A stretch of DNA of 64,000 bases from Xaviernesmea rhizosphaerae (GTDB lineage: Bacteria > Pseudomonadota > Alphaproteobacteria > Rhizobiales > Rhizobiaceae): positions 1-64,000 of the forward strand of contig NZ_MKIO01000037.1 in the NCBI RefSeq assembly GCF_001938945.1, read 5' to 3'. The notes under the pieces are model-generated. The model was not told the origin of the DNA. It worked only from the letters and a program-made list of their open reading frames with translations, and searched no databases. Position numbers and translations under genes: made by a program. Below, piece by piece: positions 1-8,598 of the stretch (positions are counted from its first letter, which is position 1; the number at the start of each line of letters is the position of its first letter).

Positions 1-160
1 ACCATCAAAGCCTCCTGTCAAACAAGGAGACCCTCGGCAACAAACCTTGCCCCAGCCTGACGTCTGTCAACAGACCTTAGCCTGCCAGCCGCAAGCTGAC
101 ACTCATTCCGCCCCTCTGGGATGGGCCGTGGTCGTCTAAGCTACACCACGTCCTGGGATG

Positions 161-255
161 CGATCGATTACCAAGCTCAAGCTTGTAAAGCGCCAGATGT
201 ACGACCAGGGAAAAAAATCGGGTGCATTCAGGCGCGCGTCATCGGCGTCAGATAG
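161..255 (+). pseudogene. Remnant of IS transposase C-terminus
   Basis: Frame read from 161 gives ITKLKLVKRQMY, which resembles the conserved end of ISL3-type transposases (..NRLKxLKRQMYGRG..). After a run of seven A's around 211-217 the expected ending continues in another frame as IQARVIGVR followed by a stop at 253-255. A homopolymer frameshift therefore separates the two halves. Nothing of the catalytic core is visible in the 160 bases before it, so this is at most a relic. The family assignment comes from memory of the C-terminal motif and is tentative. Confidence 0.35.
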
Positions 256-336
256 GCCTCTGACCACCAAAATTGTGTGAGAGCCGGAATTCGACGCCGA
301 TTGACACACTGAGCGACTGAATCCGTCGATAGCGCC
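256..336. other. Gene-free spacer beside IS remnant
   Basis: No coding potential is seen here. The segment right after the transposase-like stop could hold the outer end of the insertion sequence, but no matching opposite end lies within the window, so no inverted repeat can be confirmed. The first 160 bases of the window likewise show no supported gene. Confidence 0.3.
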
Positions 337-1197
337 CTATTCATCCATCAGGAACAGGCGGTAGCGGCTGCGTTCGGCTCCGGTGAGGAAGAGGTCGTCG
401 GCGCAGCGGTTGGCCTTGATGGCGTGCCAGCGGCCATTGTTCTTTTCCAGCAACGCCTCCAGCACGGCCGTTTCCGGGTCCTGTTCGCATTCACCCCAAA
501 GCGCAGGATCGATCGGCCTTCCATCTAGTTTTCGACGCACAGCGCCGCGAAAGTAGGCGGTCTCCCCGTCGCTTCGTAACCGCCCGACGACGAAGACGAT
601 CGGGGTCCGGCGGTTGAGGTCGGCATTGGCCTCCCTGACCGCGTCGAGAATGGCCTTTCGCTCCGGATCACCCTTGGCAACCTCGCGAATGCCCGCGCGC
701 TGCGCCGCGGGCAGCCGCGTGAAATGCGGCGGGTGGAGGATCTCGGCGATGTCCTCGTCCGCCCAATAGGTCCATTGACCGCATGCCGCGGGGTCGTAGC
801 TCCCCCTGCTGTCGAGATCGATCCAGCCGTCGACCGGGTCGCGAACGAAGTTGACCTGCATATCCGCCGGTTCGGCAGAGTCCCGGCACAGCCTGCGCCG
901 GTTCGGCGTGGCGATCTGGAAGGTGATGAAGGCATTGTGCGCGCCCGCTTCGTCCTTCCCGTAGAGCGTATCGACAACGTGGATTTCCGTCTCCGGTGGC
1001 GGCGGCAGACGGCGAAAGAGGATCGAAAGAAGCGCCTGGGCACAGGGCCGGACATCGCGCGCCTCAGCCGGGCGGGCGAAGGCGGAGGCCGGGAAGGCCG
1101 CCGGACAGGCTTCCGGCTGGACCGCCGCTGCCGCTGTGGGAATGGCGAGACAGCCGAGGAGCAGGAGCAGCAGGGTGCCGACATGTCGGATCGTCAT
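337..1197 (-). CDS. Exported protein of unknown function, last gene of VWA operon
   Basis: A 286-residue protein. It starts at the ATG at 1195-1197, which overlaps the stop of the preceding gene as ATGA; a longer upstream reading frame would run through that gene and is rejected. The N-terminus MTIRHVGTLLLLLLGCLA followed by Ala-rich residues is a clear Sec signal peptide. The mature part has paired cysteines and a segment 'GDPERKAILDAVR ... IVFVVGRLR ... YFRGAV', a pattern often seen in small secreted proteins where one half reads RkxIlDalR and the other xFvVxxlr. No catalytic motif is recognised. It is translationally coupled to the membrane protein before it and so probably works with the VWA protein at the envelope. 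Function unknown. Confidence 0.75.
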   Translation of the reverse strand: MTIRHVGTLLLLLLGCLAIPTAAAAVQPEACPAAFPASAFARPAEARDVRPCAQALLSILFRRLPPPPETEIHVVDTLYGKDEAGAHNAFITFQIATPNRRRLCRDSAEPADMQVNFVRDPVDGWIDLDSRGSYDPAACGQWTYWADEDIAEILHPPHFTRLPAAQRAGIREVAKGDPERKAILDAVREANADLNRRTPIVFVVGRLRSDGETAYFRGAVRRKLDGRPIDPALWGECEQDPETAVLEALLEKNNGRWHAIKANRCADDLFLTGAERSRYRLFLMDE

Positions 1198-1664
1198 CGA
1201 TCGCCCTCCGGTGGCGTGGGTGGTTTCCAGGTCATGGCCGGCAGCCAGGCGAGCAGCATGGCCAGCCCTAGTGCCGCGAAAGCAGAAAAGGCGAACGCCA
1301 CGGGCGCAAGCAGCGGTAGCGCTCCGTGAATGCTGCCCTTGAGAAAGAGCGGACCGAGGACGACGAGCCCAGCAAGGCCGCCGAGACCGGAGGCAACGGC
1401 CAAACGTGCCGCTCCGCTCCAGCCAAGTCGCGCCAGTCTCCGGTCGAGCCGACCGCAAAGAAAGGCGGGCGCGGCCCCGAGCAGATAGGCGGGAGCGAGA
1501 AGACTGGCGATCAGTCGCAGGCTGAGATCGGCGCCGAACATGGCGAAGACGAGCGCGCCGGTGAACGGAGGTACGACAAGCGCCAGAAAAGCGGCATGGA
1601 ACGGCATTAGCCGCGCTGTGCTCGCTGACTGTCCGCCAATGAGCTCGTACTTCGTGTCGCTCAC
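1194..1664 (-). CDS. Small multi-spanning membrane protein
   Basis: A 156-residue protein with about four hydrophobic segments: roughly residues 20-45, 50-68, 85-108 and 112-142. A basic loop (CGRLDRRLARLGW) lies between the second and third and would be cytoplasmic. No known transporter or enzyme motif is visible. The start overlaps the stop of the upstream exported protein by ATGA (1661-1664), and its own stop overlaps the next start the same way, so it is the coupled fourth gene of the five-gene operon. It may be the membrane anchor or partner of the secreted products; that role is inferred only from position. Confidence 0.75.
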   Translation of the reverse strand: MSDTKYELIGGQSASTARLMPFHAAFLALVVPPFTGALVFAMFGADLSLRLIASLLAPAYLLGAAPAFLCGRLDRRLARLGWSGAARLAVASGLGGLAGLVVLGPLFLKGSIHGALPLLAPVAFAFSAFAALGLAMLLAWLPAMTWKPPTPPEGDR

Positions 1665-2167
1665 GGAAGGGGAATCGTGACGCCGTCATAGACGTTCGCC
1701 ACCTTCGTGCCGGCCTTCAGCGCCGTTTCCAGAAGGGGAAGACCAGTTGCGTCGTCGAGCACGACCGTGATTGTCTCGCCGGGGGCGTTTCCGCTCATCT
1801 TTGCAGGCGTGAAGTCATAAGCCGTGCCGGAGACGCCCTCGACGGCGCGCGGGCCGATCCGCCGGCACTCGGTCACCGTCTCCGGCGACGGTGTACCCTT
1901 CTTCATCACCGAACGCGTCGCCGCATTCAGCTCAACCTTTCCCCAGCTGTCCTTGGCGCCGACACGGCTGTAAAGCGCGTCCGGCGTCAGGACCATCTCC
2001 ACCGGATCGGCCATGCCAGGCGTCGTGATCGTCCGCTTGATCGCCGGCTTCTGGAACATGGCGGCATAGGCATCGTAGATCGGCTGGCAGTCCGATGCGG
2101 CCCTGGAGGGGGCCGCGGCCAGGAGGAAACAGGTCAAGGAAGCGGTCGTTCTAGGCAGAGATCTCAT
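1661..2167 (-). CDS. Exported protein, possible LolA-like fold
   Basis: A 168-residue protein. MRSLPRTTASLTCFLLAAAPSRAAS is a Sec signal peptide with a likely cleavage after SRA-A. The mature protein alternates short beta-type segments ('KRTITTPGM', 'VEMVLTPDALYSRVG', 'VTECRRIGPRAVEGVSGTAYDF', 'ITVVLDDATGLPLLETAL'). The 'dxxTGLPLxxe' ending resembles the LolA/LppX half-barrel of periplasmic lipid- or lipoprotein-binding proteins. That resemblance is an impression from sequence pattern, not a demonstrated homology. It lies 34 bases after the upstream gene and overlaps the downstream gene by four bases. Confidence 0.72.
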   Translation of the reverse strand: MRSLPRTTASLTCFLLAAAPSRAASDCQPIYDAYAAMFQKPAIKRTITTPGMADPVEMVLTPDALYSRVGAKDSWGKVELNAATRSVMKKGTPSPETVTECRRIGPRAVEGVSGTAYDFTPAKMSGNAPGETITVVLDDATGLPLLETALKAGTKVANVYDGVTIPLP

Positions 2168-2201
2168 GCGGTCATTGCCTTCTTCTCGGGGTCAAGGATC
2201 G

Positions 2202-3467
2202 TCATTTGCCCACCCCCATGCCCGGCATGCCGAGGCCGAGGCAGAAGGTGTTGCTGCGTTTCGCGCGCCAAACGCAGGCTTCGCCGCCGCCATATTCCGC
2301 CGCGAAGCCGGCGGCAAAGATGCCGTCGCCATCCGGGTTGCGGGCGACGACCGTGCCGCCTTCGGATTTGCCGCTCTTGGAAATGGTCGCGACAGGATTG
2401 CCCGCCTGGTTATAGGCGACCGCAGCACGTTCCTTGCCGACCAGAGCGGCCGCCGGCGAGCCGTCCGCCGCAAAAACCTGGGCCAGACCCGACCCGTCGG
2501 CCTCGGCCGAGATCCAGGCTACCGTCTGGCCACCGCTGCCGACGGCGACGAGGCCGGCATTGTTCTTGGCCGGATTGGCGCCGGCGGACATCACCTGTTC
2601 GCCTGCCTCGTTGAAGAGGCGAAGGGCTACGCCCTTCCCGGGCACAGTCCCGAGCGAAGCGGCGGGCTTCTCCCCGTCGCTCAATTTCAGTCCGAAGAGA
2701 TCCTCGTCCGCTGCGAGATCGGTGTGCTTCTCGCCCGATGTCAGATGCAGACCGGCCTTGTCGCTGGCGATCACATAGGCGCTGGTCTTAGCTTCCGCGC
2801 TCTGGACCTGCAGCATGCCGCCGCTCGCGCCGATGCTCGCCGCAAAGCCGCCATCCGGGCTGATCGCTGAAATCGACCCGCCGTTGCCGACAAAGCCGAT
2901 ATGGATCAGGCCCTCCCCGGTCGCGCCCTGAAACAGGCTGTTGCCGTACGCATCGACCTGGAAGAGCGTCTTGCCGCCGGCGCTGACCACCTTGAAGGGG
3001 GCCTTGTGCTCGCCTTTCATCAAGGCATCCACCTTGGCTTCGACGGCATCCATCCGACGCATCAGGTCTTCGACGCGGCCGACGAGGAGCTGCAGCTCGT
3101 CGGGCGACATCGGCGGCAGAGCGCCACCCAGCCCGCTCGATTTACCTCCGCCGGCCCTGCGCTCTGGATCGACCTTGTCGATCCAGAAGTTGAGTTCGGC
3201 AAGCGTCGCGTCCATGAACCGGACCATGTCATCGGCAGAGAAAACCTTGATCGTTCCACCGGGGACCTTGGGATCCGCAACCTCGGTCGGGGCAAGCTGC
3301 ACATCCAGCTTGTTATGCCAGTAGGTCGCGATCGCGGCTTGGTCTGGTGGAAGTTCGCCGGAGCCAAGCTTCGACTCTGCAAGGACAGCAGGGGCGTAGA
3401 AAACGCAGAGCAGCAGCTGCAGGCCCCAGAGAGCACGACCGAGTTTGTAAGTCGACAAAGCCTTCAT
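2202..3467 (-). CDS. Exported coiled-coil plus Gly-rich beta-repeat protein
   Basis: A 421-residue protein with a Sec signal peptide (cleavage near VLA-ES, residue 30). A helical domain follows, then a short predicted coiled coil at about residues 122-152 with heptad spacing (LQLLVGRVEDLMRRMDAVEA). From about 155 to the end it is rich in Gly, Ala, Ser and Val, with repeated beta-type units such as 'GKTLFQVDAYGNSLFQ', 'GGSISAISPDGGFAASIG' and 'GSGGQTVAWISAEADGS'. A coiled coil followed by a beta-repeat body is the layout of trimeric fibre or tail-spike-like proteins, which suggests an extracellular or periplasmic fibrous protein. It is coupled to the VWA gene by an ATGA overlap at 3464-3467. 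No enzyme motif is seen. Confidence 0.78.
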   Translation of the reverse strand: MKALSTYKLGRALWGLQLLLCVFYAPAVLAESKLGSGELPPDQAAIATYWHNKLDVQLAPTEVADPKVPGGTIKVFSADDMVRFMDATLAELNFWIDKVDPERRAGGGKSSGLGGALPPMSPDELQLLVGRVEDLMRRMDAVEAKVDALMKGEHKAPFKVVSAGGKTLFQVDAYGNSLFQGATGEGLIHIGFVGNGGSISAISPDGGFAASIGASGGMLQVQSAEAKTSAYVIASDKAGLHLTSGEKHTDLAADEDLFGLKLSDGEKPAASLGTVPGKGVALRLFNEAGEQVMSAGANPAKNNAGLVAVGSGGQTVAWISAEADGSGLAQVFAADGSPAAALVGKERAAVAYNQAGNPVATISKSGKSEGGTVVARNPDGDGIFAAGFAAEYGGGEACVWRAKRSNTFCLGLGMPGMGVGK

Positions 3468-5503
3468 TTGAGATCAATACTCCTCTCGACGCTTTCACCT
3501 GTCTTTAGGTCTATATCAGTAGTTCCCTTCCGCCCCTGCTCGTCGGCGGCATCGACCCGGTAGCGTCCCACAGGCAGGATCGCTGCATAGCTTCGCGGCG
3601 TGCCCACCTGGACGATCGGTTTTTCCTCGAAGCCGCCCTCGGTCTTGGCCGCAAAAATCGACAGAAGGACATTGGCTGGCGGCGCGGCGCCAGGCGCCGG
3701 CTGAGCCGAAATCGTCAGTCGGCCGGCGGCAAGGTCGAGGCGCTCACGCAGCTTTGCACCGGGCGCCAGCGTCAGATGACGCGTGGCGCTTGCCGCACCC
3801 GAGACCAGCGTGACCTCCCACTCGCCCGGCGTCAGGACCAGCGAGGGGGCCGCCTCCAGTTTTCCTTCAAGGGCCGGGCCCGCTTGCGCACCCCCGATCA
3901 GCTTGACCGGCCGCACGGTCCAGGCCGCGTCGCGCCAGTCGGTGAAGGCGGGTGCGCCCGGTCCGAGGCTGCCTTGCAGCGCGAGCGCGGCGGAGGGCAG
4001 ATCGAGCTGGACAATTTTCGTCTCTCCTGCCTCCGCCGTGACGGCCTGTTCGATGACCGCGCCAGCAATCGCAAGCCGGGCCATATAGGCGCCGGCCGAA
4101 ACGAGGAAGGTCGGCCGCGCCACCGCCTCCGCCGTCAGAGGCTTTGTGTCCGCCTGTCCGGCCAGCGTCCAGGAGAGGCCCGTTCCCGTCTTGATCGGCG
4201 TCTTCTCTCCGGGCAAGGCGGCCTCCAGGGTTACCTTGCCCAGCCGAAGGTCGAGCACGCTCTCGACCGTCTTGCCCTCGACCACGTCGATCTCGGCGGT
4301 CGCCGAAAAGCCGCCCAGCGATACCGTCGGCGCATAGCGACCGGGCGCGAGCATGGCTTCGGGGGCAAGGACGCCCTCCAGCGTCGCGAGAGCCTGTCCC
4401 GCTTTCGGCGCCAGCGTCCAGACCGGGTCGCCCTTCAGGTCAGTGTCGGCCAGCGACAGTCCTTGGGCCGCGACGATCGACAGACGGACGAGGCCGGCCT
4501 TCAGCGGGATCTCGTGGCGCTCATCGGGCTGCCCCGCGACCGTCAGCGGCGTTTGAGCGTCGATATTGCTGCCTGCAAGGCGCAGCCTATAGCGACCGGG
4601 CGCGAGGCTTGGGGTCACCTGCGTCCCCTTGCCGGAATAGACGGTCTCGCCCTTGTCGCTTGCGACCGTGAACGTGACCGGGCCGGGAACCGCCCGGCCG
4701 TCGATCACGGCCTTGAGCGTCACGGGCTTGGGCATCGGCGGTGGCGGCGAAGCCGGCTTCGTCTCCACCGGGCTTGGTTTTTCCGAAGGGTTGCCAATGG
4801 GCGCCGGCGGCGGTTCGGCCAGAGTCCTCAATGCGTGCTCCAGGCCATTGGCATTTTTGGTCTCGATCGCCTGCCCGCCACCGCGTTCGGCGATGCAGGC
4901 GAGGCCCTTCATCTCGCCCTCCGAAAGACCGAATCCAACGACGTGGATCACCACACCAGCCCGCGCCTCTTTGAGCGACTCGGCCACAGCGCAGGGATCC
5001 TCATGGCAGGTTTCCAGCCCGTCGCTGACCAGCATGATCGTGCCGCCGCTCTCGGGAAGAAGGCCTGCCGCATGGCGCAGTGCGCCGGAGAGCGGCGTCT
5101 TGCCCCTGGCGCGAAGCGGCTTGAGCGCCTCGCGTATGGCCTTGACGTCGACGGGGCCGAGGTCCCTCACCGTCTCGATATCGCCGCAATCATTCTTGCG
5201 GCGATGGCCATAGGCAACGAGGCCGACCTGGCGATCGACCGGAAAGAGCGACAGCGTGTCGAGGAGAATGCGCCGGGCGGCGTCCAGCCGTGTCTCCTTG
5301 CCGAGGGCCGCCGCCATGCTCCCGGAGGCGTCGAGAACGATGATGACCGGATCGCGGCTCGCGGGCAGAACCGTTCGCTCGGCGGCGGCTCCGCTCGGGG
5401 CGAAGCCGCCGAGGAGACAGGCGAGGCCGAGCATCAGGCAGTGCATCGCCAGCCTCGACAAGGCGATCCGTGCCGCACATGTCCATTGGTGATGCGCTTG
5501 CAT
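3464..5503 (-). CDS. Exported von Willebrand factor A protein
   Basis: A 679-residue protein and first gene of the operon. After a signal peptide or anchor (residues about 15-42), the VWA domain spans roughly 50-230. It has a complete metal-ion-dependent adhesion site: D58-x-S60-x-S62 in VLDASGSM, T136 in GKTPLSG and D161 in LVSDGLETC. A Pro-rich linker (about 233-258) leads to about 420 residues made of several similar beta-sandwich-like modules. Each module carries a turn such as 'LAPGRYRLRLAG', 'LAPGRYAPTVSLG', 'VSAGAYMARLAIAG', 'LTPGEWEVTLVSG' or 'LPVGRYRVDAADEQG', reminiscent of PEGA or carboxypeptidase-regulatory repeats. An intact MIDAS implies cation-dependent protein binding outside the cytoplasm. 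Its target is unknown; the four coupled downstream genes are likely partners. Confidence 0.88.
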   Translation of the reverse strand: MQAHHQWTCAARIALSRLAMHCLMLGLACLLGGFAPSGAAAERTVLPASRDPVIIVLDASGSMAAALGKETRLDAARRILLDTLSLFPVDRQVGLVAYGHRRKNDCGDIETVRDLGPVDVKAIREALKPLRARGKTPLSGALRHAAGLLPESGGTIMLVSDGLETCHEDPCAVAESLKEARAGVVIHVVGFGLSEGEMKGLACIAERGGGQAIETKNANGLEHALRTLAEPPPAPIGNPSEKPSPVETKPASPPPPMPKPVTLKAVIDGRAVPGPVTFTVASDKGETVYSGKGTQVTPSLAPGRYRLRLAGSNIDAQTPLTVAGQPDERHEIPLKAGLVRLSIVAAQGLSLADTDLKGDPVWTLAPKAGQALATLEGVLAPEAMLAPGRYAPTVSLGGFSATAEIDVVEGKTVESVLDLRLGKVTLEAALPGEKTPIKTGTGLSWTLAGQADTKPLTAEAVARPTFLVSAGAYMARLAIAGAVIEQAVTAEAGETKIVQLDLPSAALALQGSLGPGAPAFTDWRDAAWTVRPVKLIGGAQAGPALEGKLEAAPSLVLTPGEWEVTLVSGAASATRHLTLAPGAKLRERLDLAAGRLTISAQPAPGAAPPANVLLSIFAAKTEGGFEEKPIVQVGTPRSYAAILPVGRYRVDAADEQGRKGTTDIDLKTGESVERSIDLK

Positions 5504-5621
5504 AAGACGTTCCCCCGCCGGCCGGCCGGATCATCATGAACCGGCGACGCGCGCTGCCTTTGCTAGCACCGCACGAGCAGGCATCGCGTGTCGATTCCGC
5601 CAGAATGGGCTCCGGAATCTG

Positions 5622-6599
5622 TCAATCGAGGGAAGATTTGCGGGGCAGAGGCCGGAGATCGCTCGGGTGCAGGCCGTACTGATCGCGGAATGCGTCGTAG
5701 AAGGCGGAAACGCTGTGAAAACCGCAATCGAAAGCGATCGACAGGACCTTGCGCGGGGGATGCGACGTCTGGCGCAATAGTCTCGCTGCCAACTCGACCC
5801 GCGCCTTGCGAATGGTGCGCGCCGGTGTCGTCTGTTTTCGCGCGAAGATCTGGCGGACGGAGGAAACCGACAGTCCGAGATGGCGGGCGATGTCGGCGTC
5901 CCCCAGCGTCGGATCGGCGAGGTGGCGGTGGATATATCGTATCGCCCTGTTGAAGCGGACGTCGGTGACGGCCTCCCCGCTCATGACCTTGTCTTTGCCT
6001 GTCCCATTCGCACCCAGGGCTACGGCAGCAAGATCGCAGAGCTGATCACCGACGAGATCCGCGAGCGTGGCATCGGGCAGCCCGCTTAAGGATAGGAAGC
6101 TGCGCGCATGTCCTGAAAAAAGCGAAAGAGCAGGATTGTCGCCTGGAAGGACGCGGGTTGTCAGCGCGTCCCGGTCGGCAAGCATCGCGCTCAGCTTGGC
6201 GCGGGGCAGAGCCACGGCCATCACCTCCCCCGCCCGATCCGCCTGCGCGTGAAGGGGGACGTCGGTGGTGTGGAGAATGGCATTGCCGGGCAGCGCCACG
6301 CAATCGACGCCGTTTTGCCGATAATACAGGGCCTGCCCCGACAAAGCGAAGGACAGGATCACCAGATCGAGCCCATCCTGGTTGGCCGACATGTCGAAGC
6401 GGAGCACCCCGCCCTGGAACCGCGTTGCGCAGGCGTCGAGCACGGAGATATTCGAAAAGCTGCTGTCGCCGGTCTGCGCCATTCGCTCATGGAGGACATA
6501 GCGATGGCCGATCAGCCTGCCATAGGCTTCATAAAGTTCGCCGACGGCGAACGCATCGTCGCAAGCCATGGCTGAGGGACCACGCAACGGAAGTGTCAT
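5622..6599 (-). CDS. AraC-family transcriptional regulator
   Basis: About 325 residues from the ATG at 6597-6599, preceded by a purine-rich GGGGCGG; a longer reading frame reaches 6710 but its N-terminus does not look protein-like. The first two thirds resemble the ligand-sensing half of the AraC proteins with an AraC-binding-like-2 domain ('LDLVILSFALSGQ', 'AILHTTDVPLHAQ'). The C-terminal about 100 residues form the double helix-turn-helix: 'IARHLGLSVSSVRQIFARK' and 'VLSIAFDCGFHSVSAFYDAF', ending in 'YGLHPSDLR', a good match to the family signature. It lies 118 bases upstream of the VWA operon in the same direction, so it may be that operon's regulator or may be read into it. Ligand unknown. 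Confidence 0.9.
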   Translation of the reverse strand: MTLPLRGPSAMACDDAFAVGELYEAYGRLIGHRYVLHERMAQTGDSSFSNISVLDACATRFQGGVLRFDMSANQDGLDLVILSFALSGQALYYRQNGVDCVALPGNAILHTTDVPLHAQADRAGEVMAVALPRAKLSAMLADRDALTTRVLPGDNPALSLFSGHARSFLSLSGLPDATLADLVGDQLCDLAAVALGANGTGKDKVMSGEAVTDVRFNRAIRYIHRHLADPTLGDADIARHLGLSVSSVRQIFARKQTTPARTIRKARVELAARLLRQTSHPPRKVLSIAFDCGFHSVSAFYDAFRDQYGLHPSDLRPLPRKSSLD

Positions 6600-7293
6600 G
6601 CGATCACCGCCCCGTTCTCGGCTCGCTGGGAGCTGCCCGTCGATACTAGCGAATTCCTGAAAATAAGGAATGACGATTATGAGGCGGAGTGGTTTCTCAT
6701 CATTGGGCAAGGGCCGGCGGCTGCCTTAGGAGAACGACTGCTTCGCCGCCATTTCAGCGTGGTTCGGCCAATCTCAGCGCAGCATCATGCCGACGCCGGG
6801 CAGTGTGACGTTGAGCATGTCCGGCCGGATCCGGGCGTGCGGATTTCCCGTACCCCGCTCTTGCCGAGAGTAACCCGCGTCATATCCGAGCCTGCGCGCC
6901 AGTTCGAATAATGTGTGGGACTAACAGCGTGAAGCGTGCGGTCAGAATTTCAAAGTCCAACCAACTCAATTCAACCCCACCATTGGCGCCGAAGGCTGAC
7001 CCCCGTCCCACCAAAGAAACGGCAGATTGATCGGCGTGTTGACCTGTAGCAACCGGGGCCAGGCTTCCACGCCGAAAGGGTCAAAATTGCTCAATCACAA
7101 CGGATGTCCTGAGATGTGGCGTCTGCAAAATGTCAGGGTCATGCTCTTCGATCGATTTCGGCAGGCGTGACCAATCGGCACTGGTTGCGACGAGTGTTGC
7201 TATGTCTGGCTCAGCTGCAGCGCCAACGAAAGATGACGAACGGCCATTCCACCGTTGCCTTGCATGCGGAAATAATTGCCGTCTCACCGATTA
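6600..7293. other. Gene-poor stretch with possible coding relics
   Basis: About 690 bases without an intact gene. On the minus strand, ending at 6774, a short open stretch reads '..ARRLGYDAGYSRQERG..DMLNVTLPGVGMMLR' and looks like the C-terminus of a lost protein that I do not recognise. A second minus-strand open stretch ends at 7081 ('DWSRLPKSIEEHDPDIL..'). It has no convincing ribosome binding site and is not called as a gene. The region borders the decayed hipBA and integrase genes, which fits a degraded island edge. Confidence 0.35.
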
Positions 7294-8304
7294 TCAGCAA
7301 TCCGCCTGAATGCGCCGACACCGCTTCTGGATCTGATGTGTGACCCTTTCCAGAACCCGAGCCGGATCGCCCGCAAGGTCAGCAACCTGCGAAGCCACAT
7401 CCGCGCATCGCGCGGCGACAAGCTCGGCTAAGTCGGCAACGCGCCTGACCGTCGATGCTCTGCTCAACCCGATGTCGGCGGCAAGCGCCTGCCAGTCGGC
7501 TTTCTGCAGATCCGCAGCGCTGATCCGGCCTGCAATCCCCTGAGGCAGGCTCTGGTCGACGGCAGGATAGACAGCAGCGCACATCAGGTCATAGAGCGGC
7601 GCCATCTTCGCGGACCCACCCGCACCGATCAGGATCGAATAGTTCTTCGCGTGCGAATCCGAGTTGCAAATGAGCACGTTGAGGATGACTGCATCGAGGA
7701 GTGTCATGCGCTCTGCAGGCGAAGCCAGGTCGCTGACGGCTTGGAACATCATTTTCAGGGTCACGCCCTGCCCGGTCGAGGAGCACTCGTATTTTTGCGA
7801 CGGGAAATGTCCGGTTAGCTGGCAAAGATCTTCCTGGTGAAGCCGGCGAATTTCGTTTTGCGGATCGGTGAAGCGGTCATATCGCTTCACCAGAAGATAG
7901 CGGCGTCGGTCAGCCACGCAGATGGTCGCCTCAGCACCCTCAAGACCACAGGCGCGCGCAAGGGCGAGACAGAACGCTTCGTTCTCGACGCTCCCTGCGA
8001 GCCGCCTTGAATCAGGCTTCAGAATGTGGGTGAAGGGTGTCCCATCGACAGGGATCGATATCGCACCATTCTCTCCGACGAAGACCGGCAGCTTCTCCTG
8101 GACGCCCGCGAGAGACATCGAGACCCCGCGCTCCCCGACCAGGAAGGGCTTTGCCGGAAGCTCATCCAGAATGCGCTCCAGCGCCGCGGCATCCGGCAAG
8201 GGCTGGAGATTGACACCCGGTCGACGTGGCTACCGATCGACAAGGCGCCGGCTGTGTCGCGCCCGATATGGCCGAGGAGGCCGACGATGTCCTGTAGATG
8301 GTCG
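7294..8304 (-). pseudogene. hipA: HipA-type toxin kinase, truncated and frameshifted
   Basis: HipA is a serine/threonine kinase toxin. The conserved core is open from 7294 to about 8199 (301 residues). It has the ATP-site motif SLAGVQEKLPV, the beta-strand lysine in HILKPD, KRYDR, LHQEDLCQ, the catalytic loop ICNSDSHAKNYSIL and the metal-binding MAPLYDLM, so the kinase residues are intact. The upstream piece 'DDDHLQDIVGLLGHIGRDTAGALSIG' belongs to the HipA N-terminal part but lies in a different frame; the frames are joined near 8228-8238, where the core frame meets a TAG. The first about 80 residues of a usual HipA (around 430) are missing, since only a few codons separate this piece from the hipB stop. 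A TTG near 8199 could start the core alone, so activity cannot be ruled out. Confidence 0.75.
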
Positions 8305-8579
8305 TCATCGGCCGTCGCCGAAGGTGGGCAGGAACCCAAGGTCGTCTTCCGGGGCGTCCGTGACGGACTGAGCCGCCTTGAGGTCACCGATCTCCAGTCC
8401 AACGGTGCGCGCCACGATCAGCGACTTCTCAAGCTGGCAACTCGGCTTCCCGGACTCAAGATCCACAATGAAACGCTCACCCGTACCGGAGCGCGCCGCA
8501 AGCTCGGTCTGTGTCCAGCGCCGACCGCCTTGCGCTTTTCGCGGATCGCGGCGCCGAAATCGCGTGCAGACCTGAACAT
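8305..8579 (-). pseudogene. hipB: HipB-type XRE antitoxin with early frameshift
   Basis: The ATG at 8577-8579 follows GGGAGA with good spacing and begins MFRSARDFGAAIREKRKAVG, typical for an Xre/HipB DNA-binding antitoxin. Around 8515-8520 the frame breaks. The family continuation W-TQTELAARSG, then ERFIVDLESGKPSCQLEK and VARTVGLEIGDL, is read in another frame to a TGA at 8305-8307. An extra GC or a missing base in 'GGCGCTGG' explains it. HipB normally represses its own operon and neutralises HipA. With this frameshift no full antitoxin should be made unless the read is wrong. Confidence 0.7.
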
Positions 8580-8598
8580 GGATCGTCTCCCGTGAGCG

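Noticed and set aside
7081..7287. A 68-codon minus-strand gene
   Set aside because: No ribosome binding site and no recognisable domain, in a region of decayed genes.
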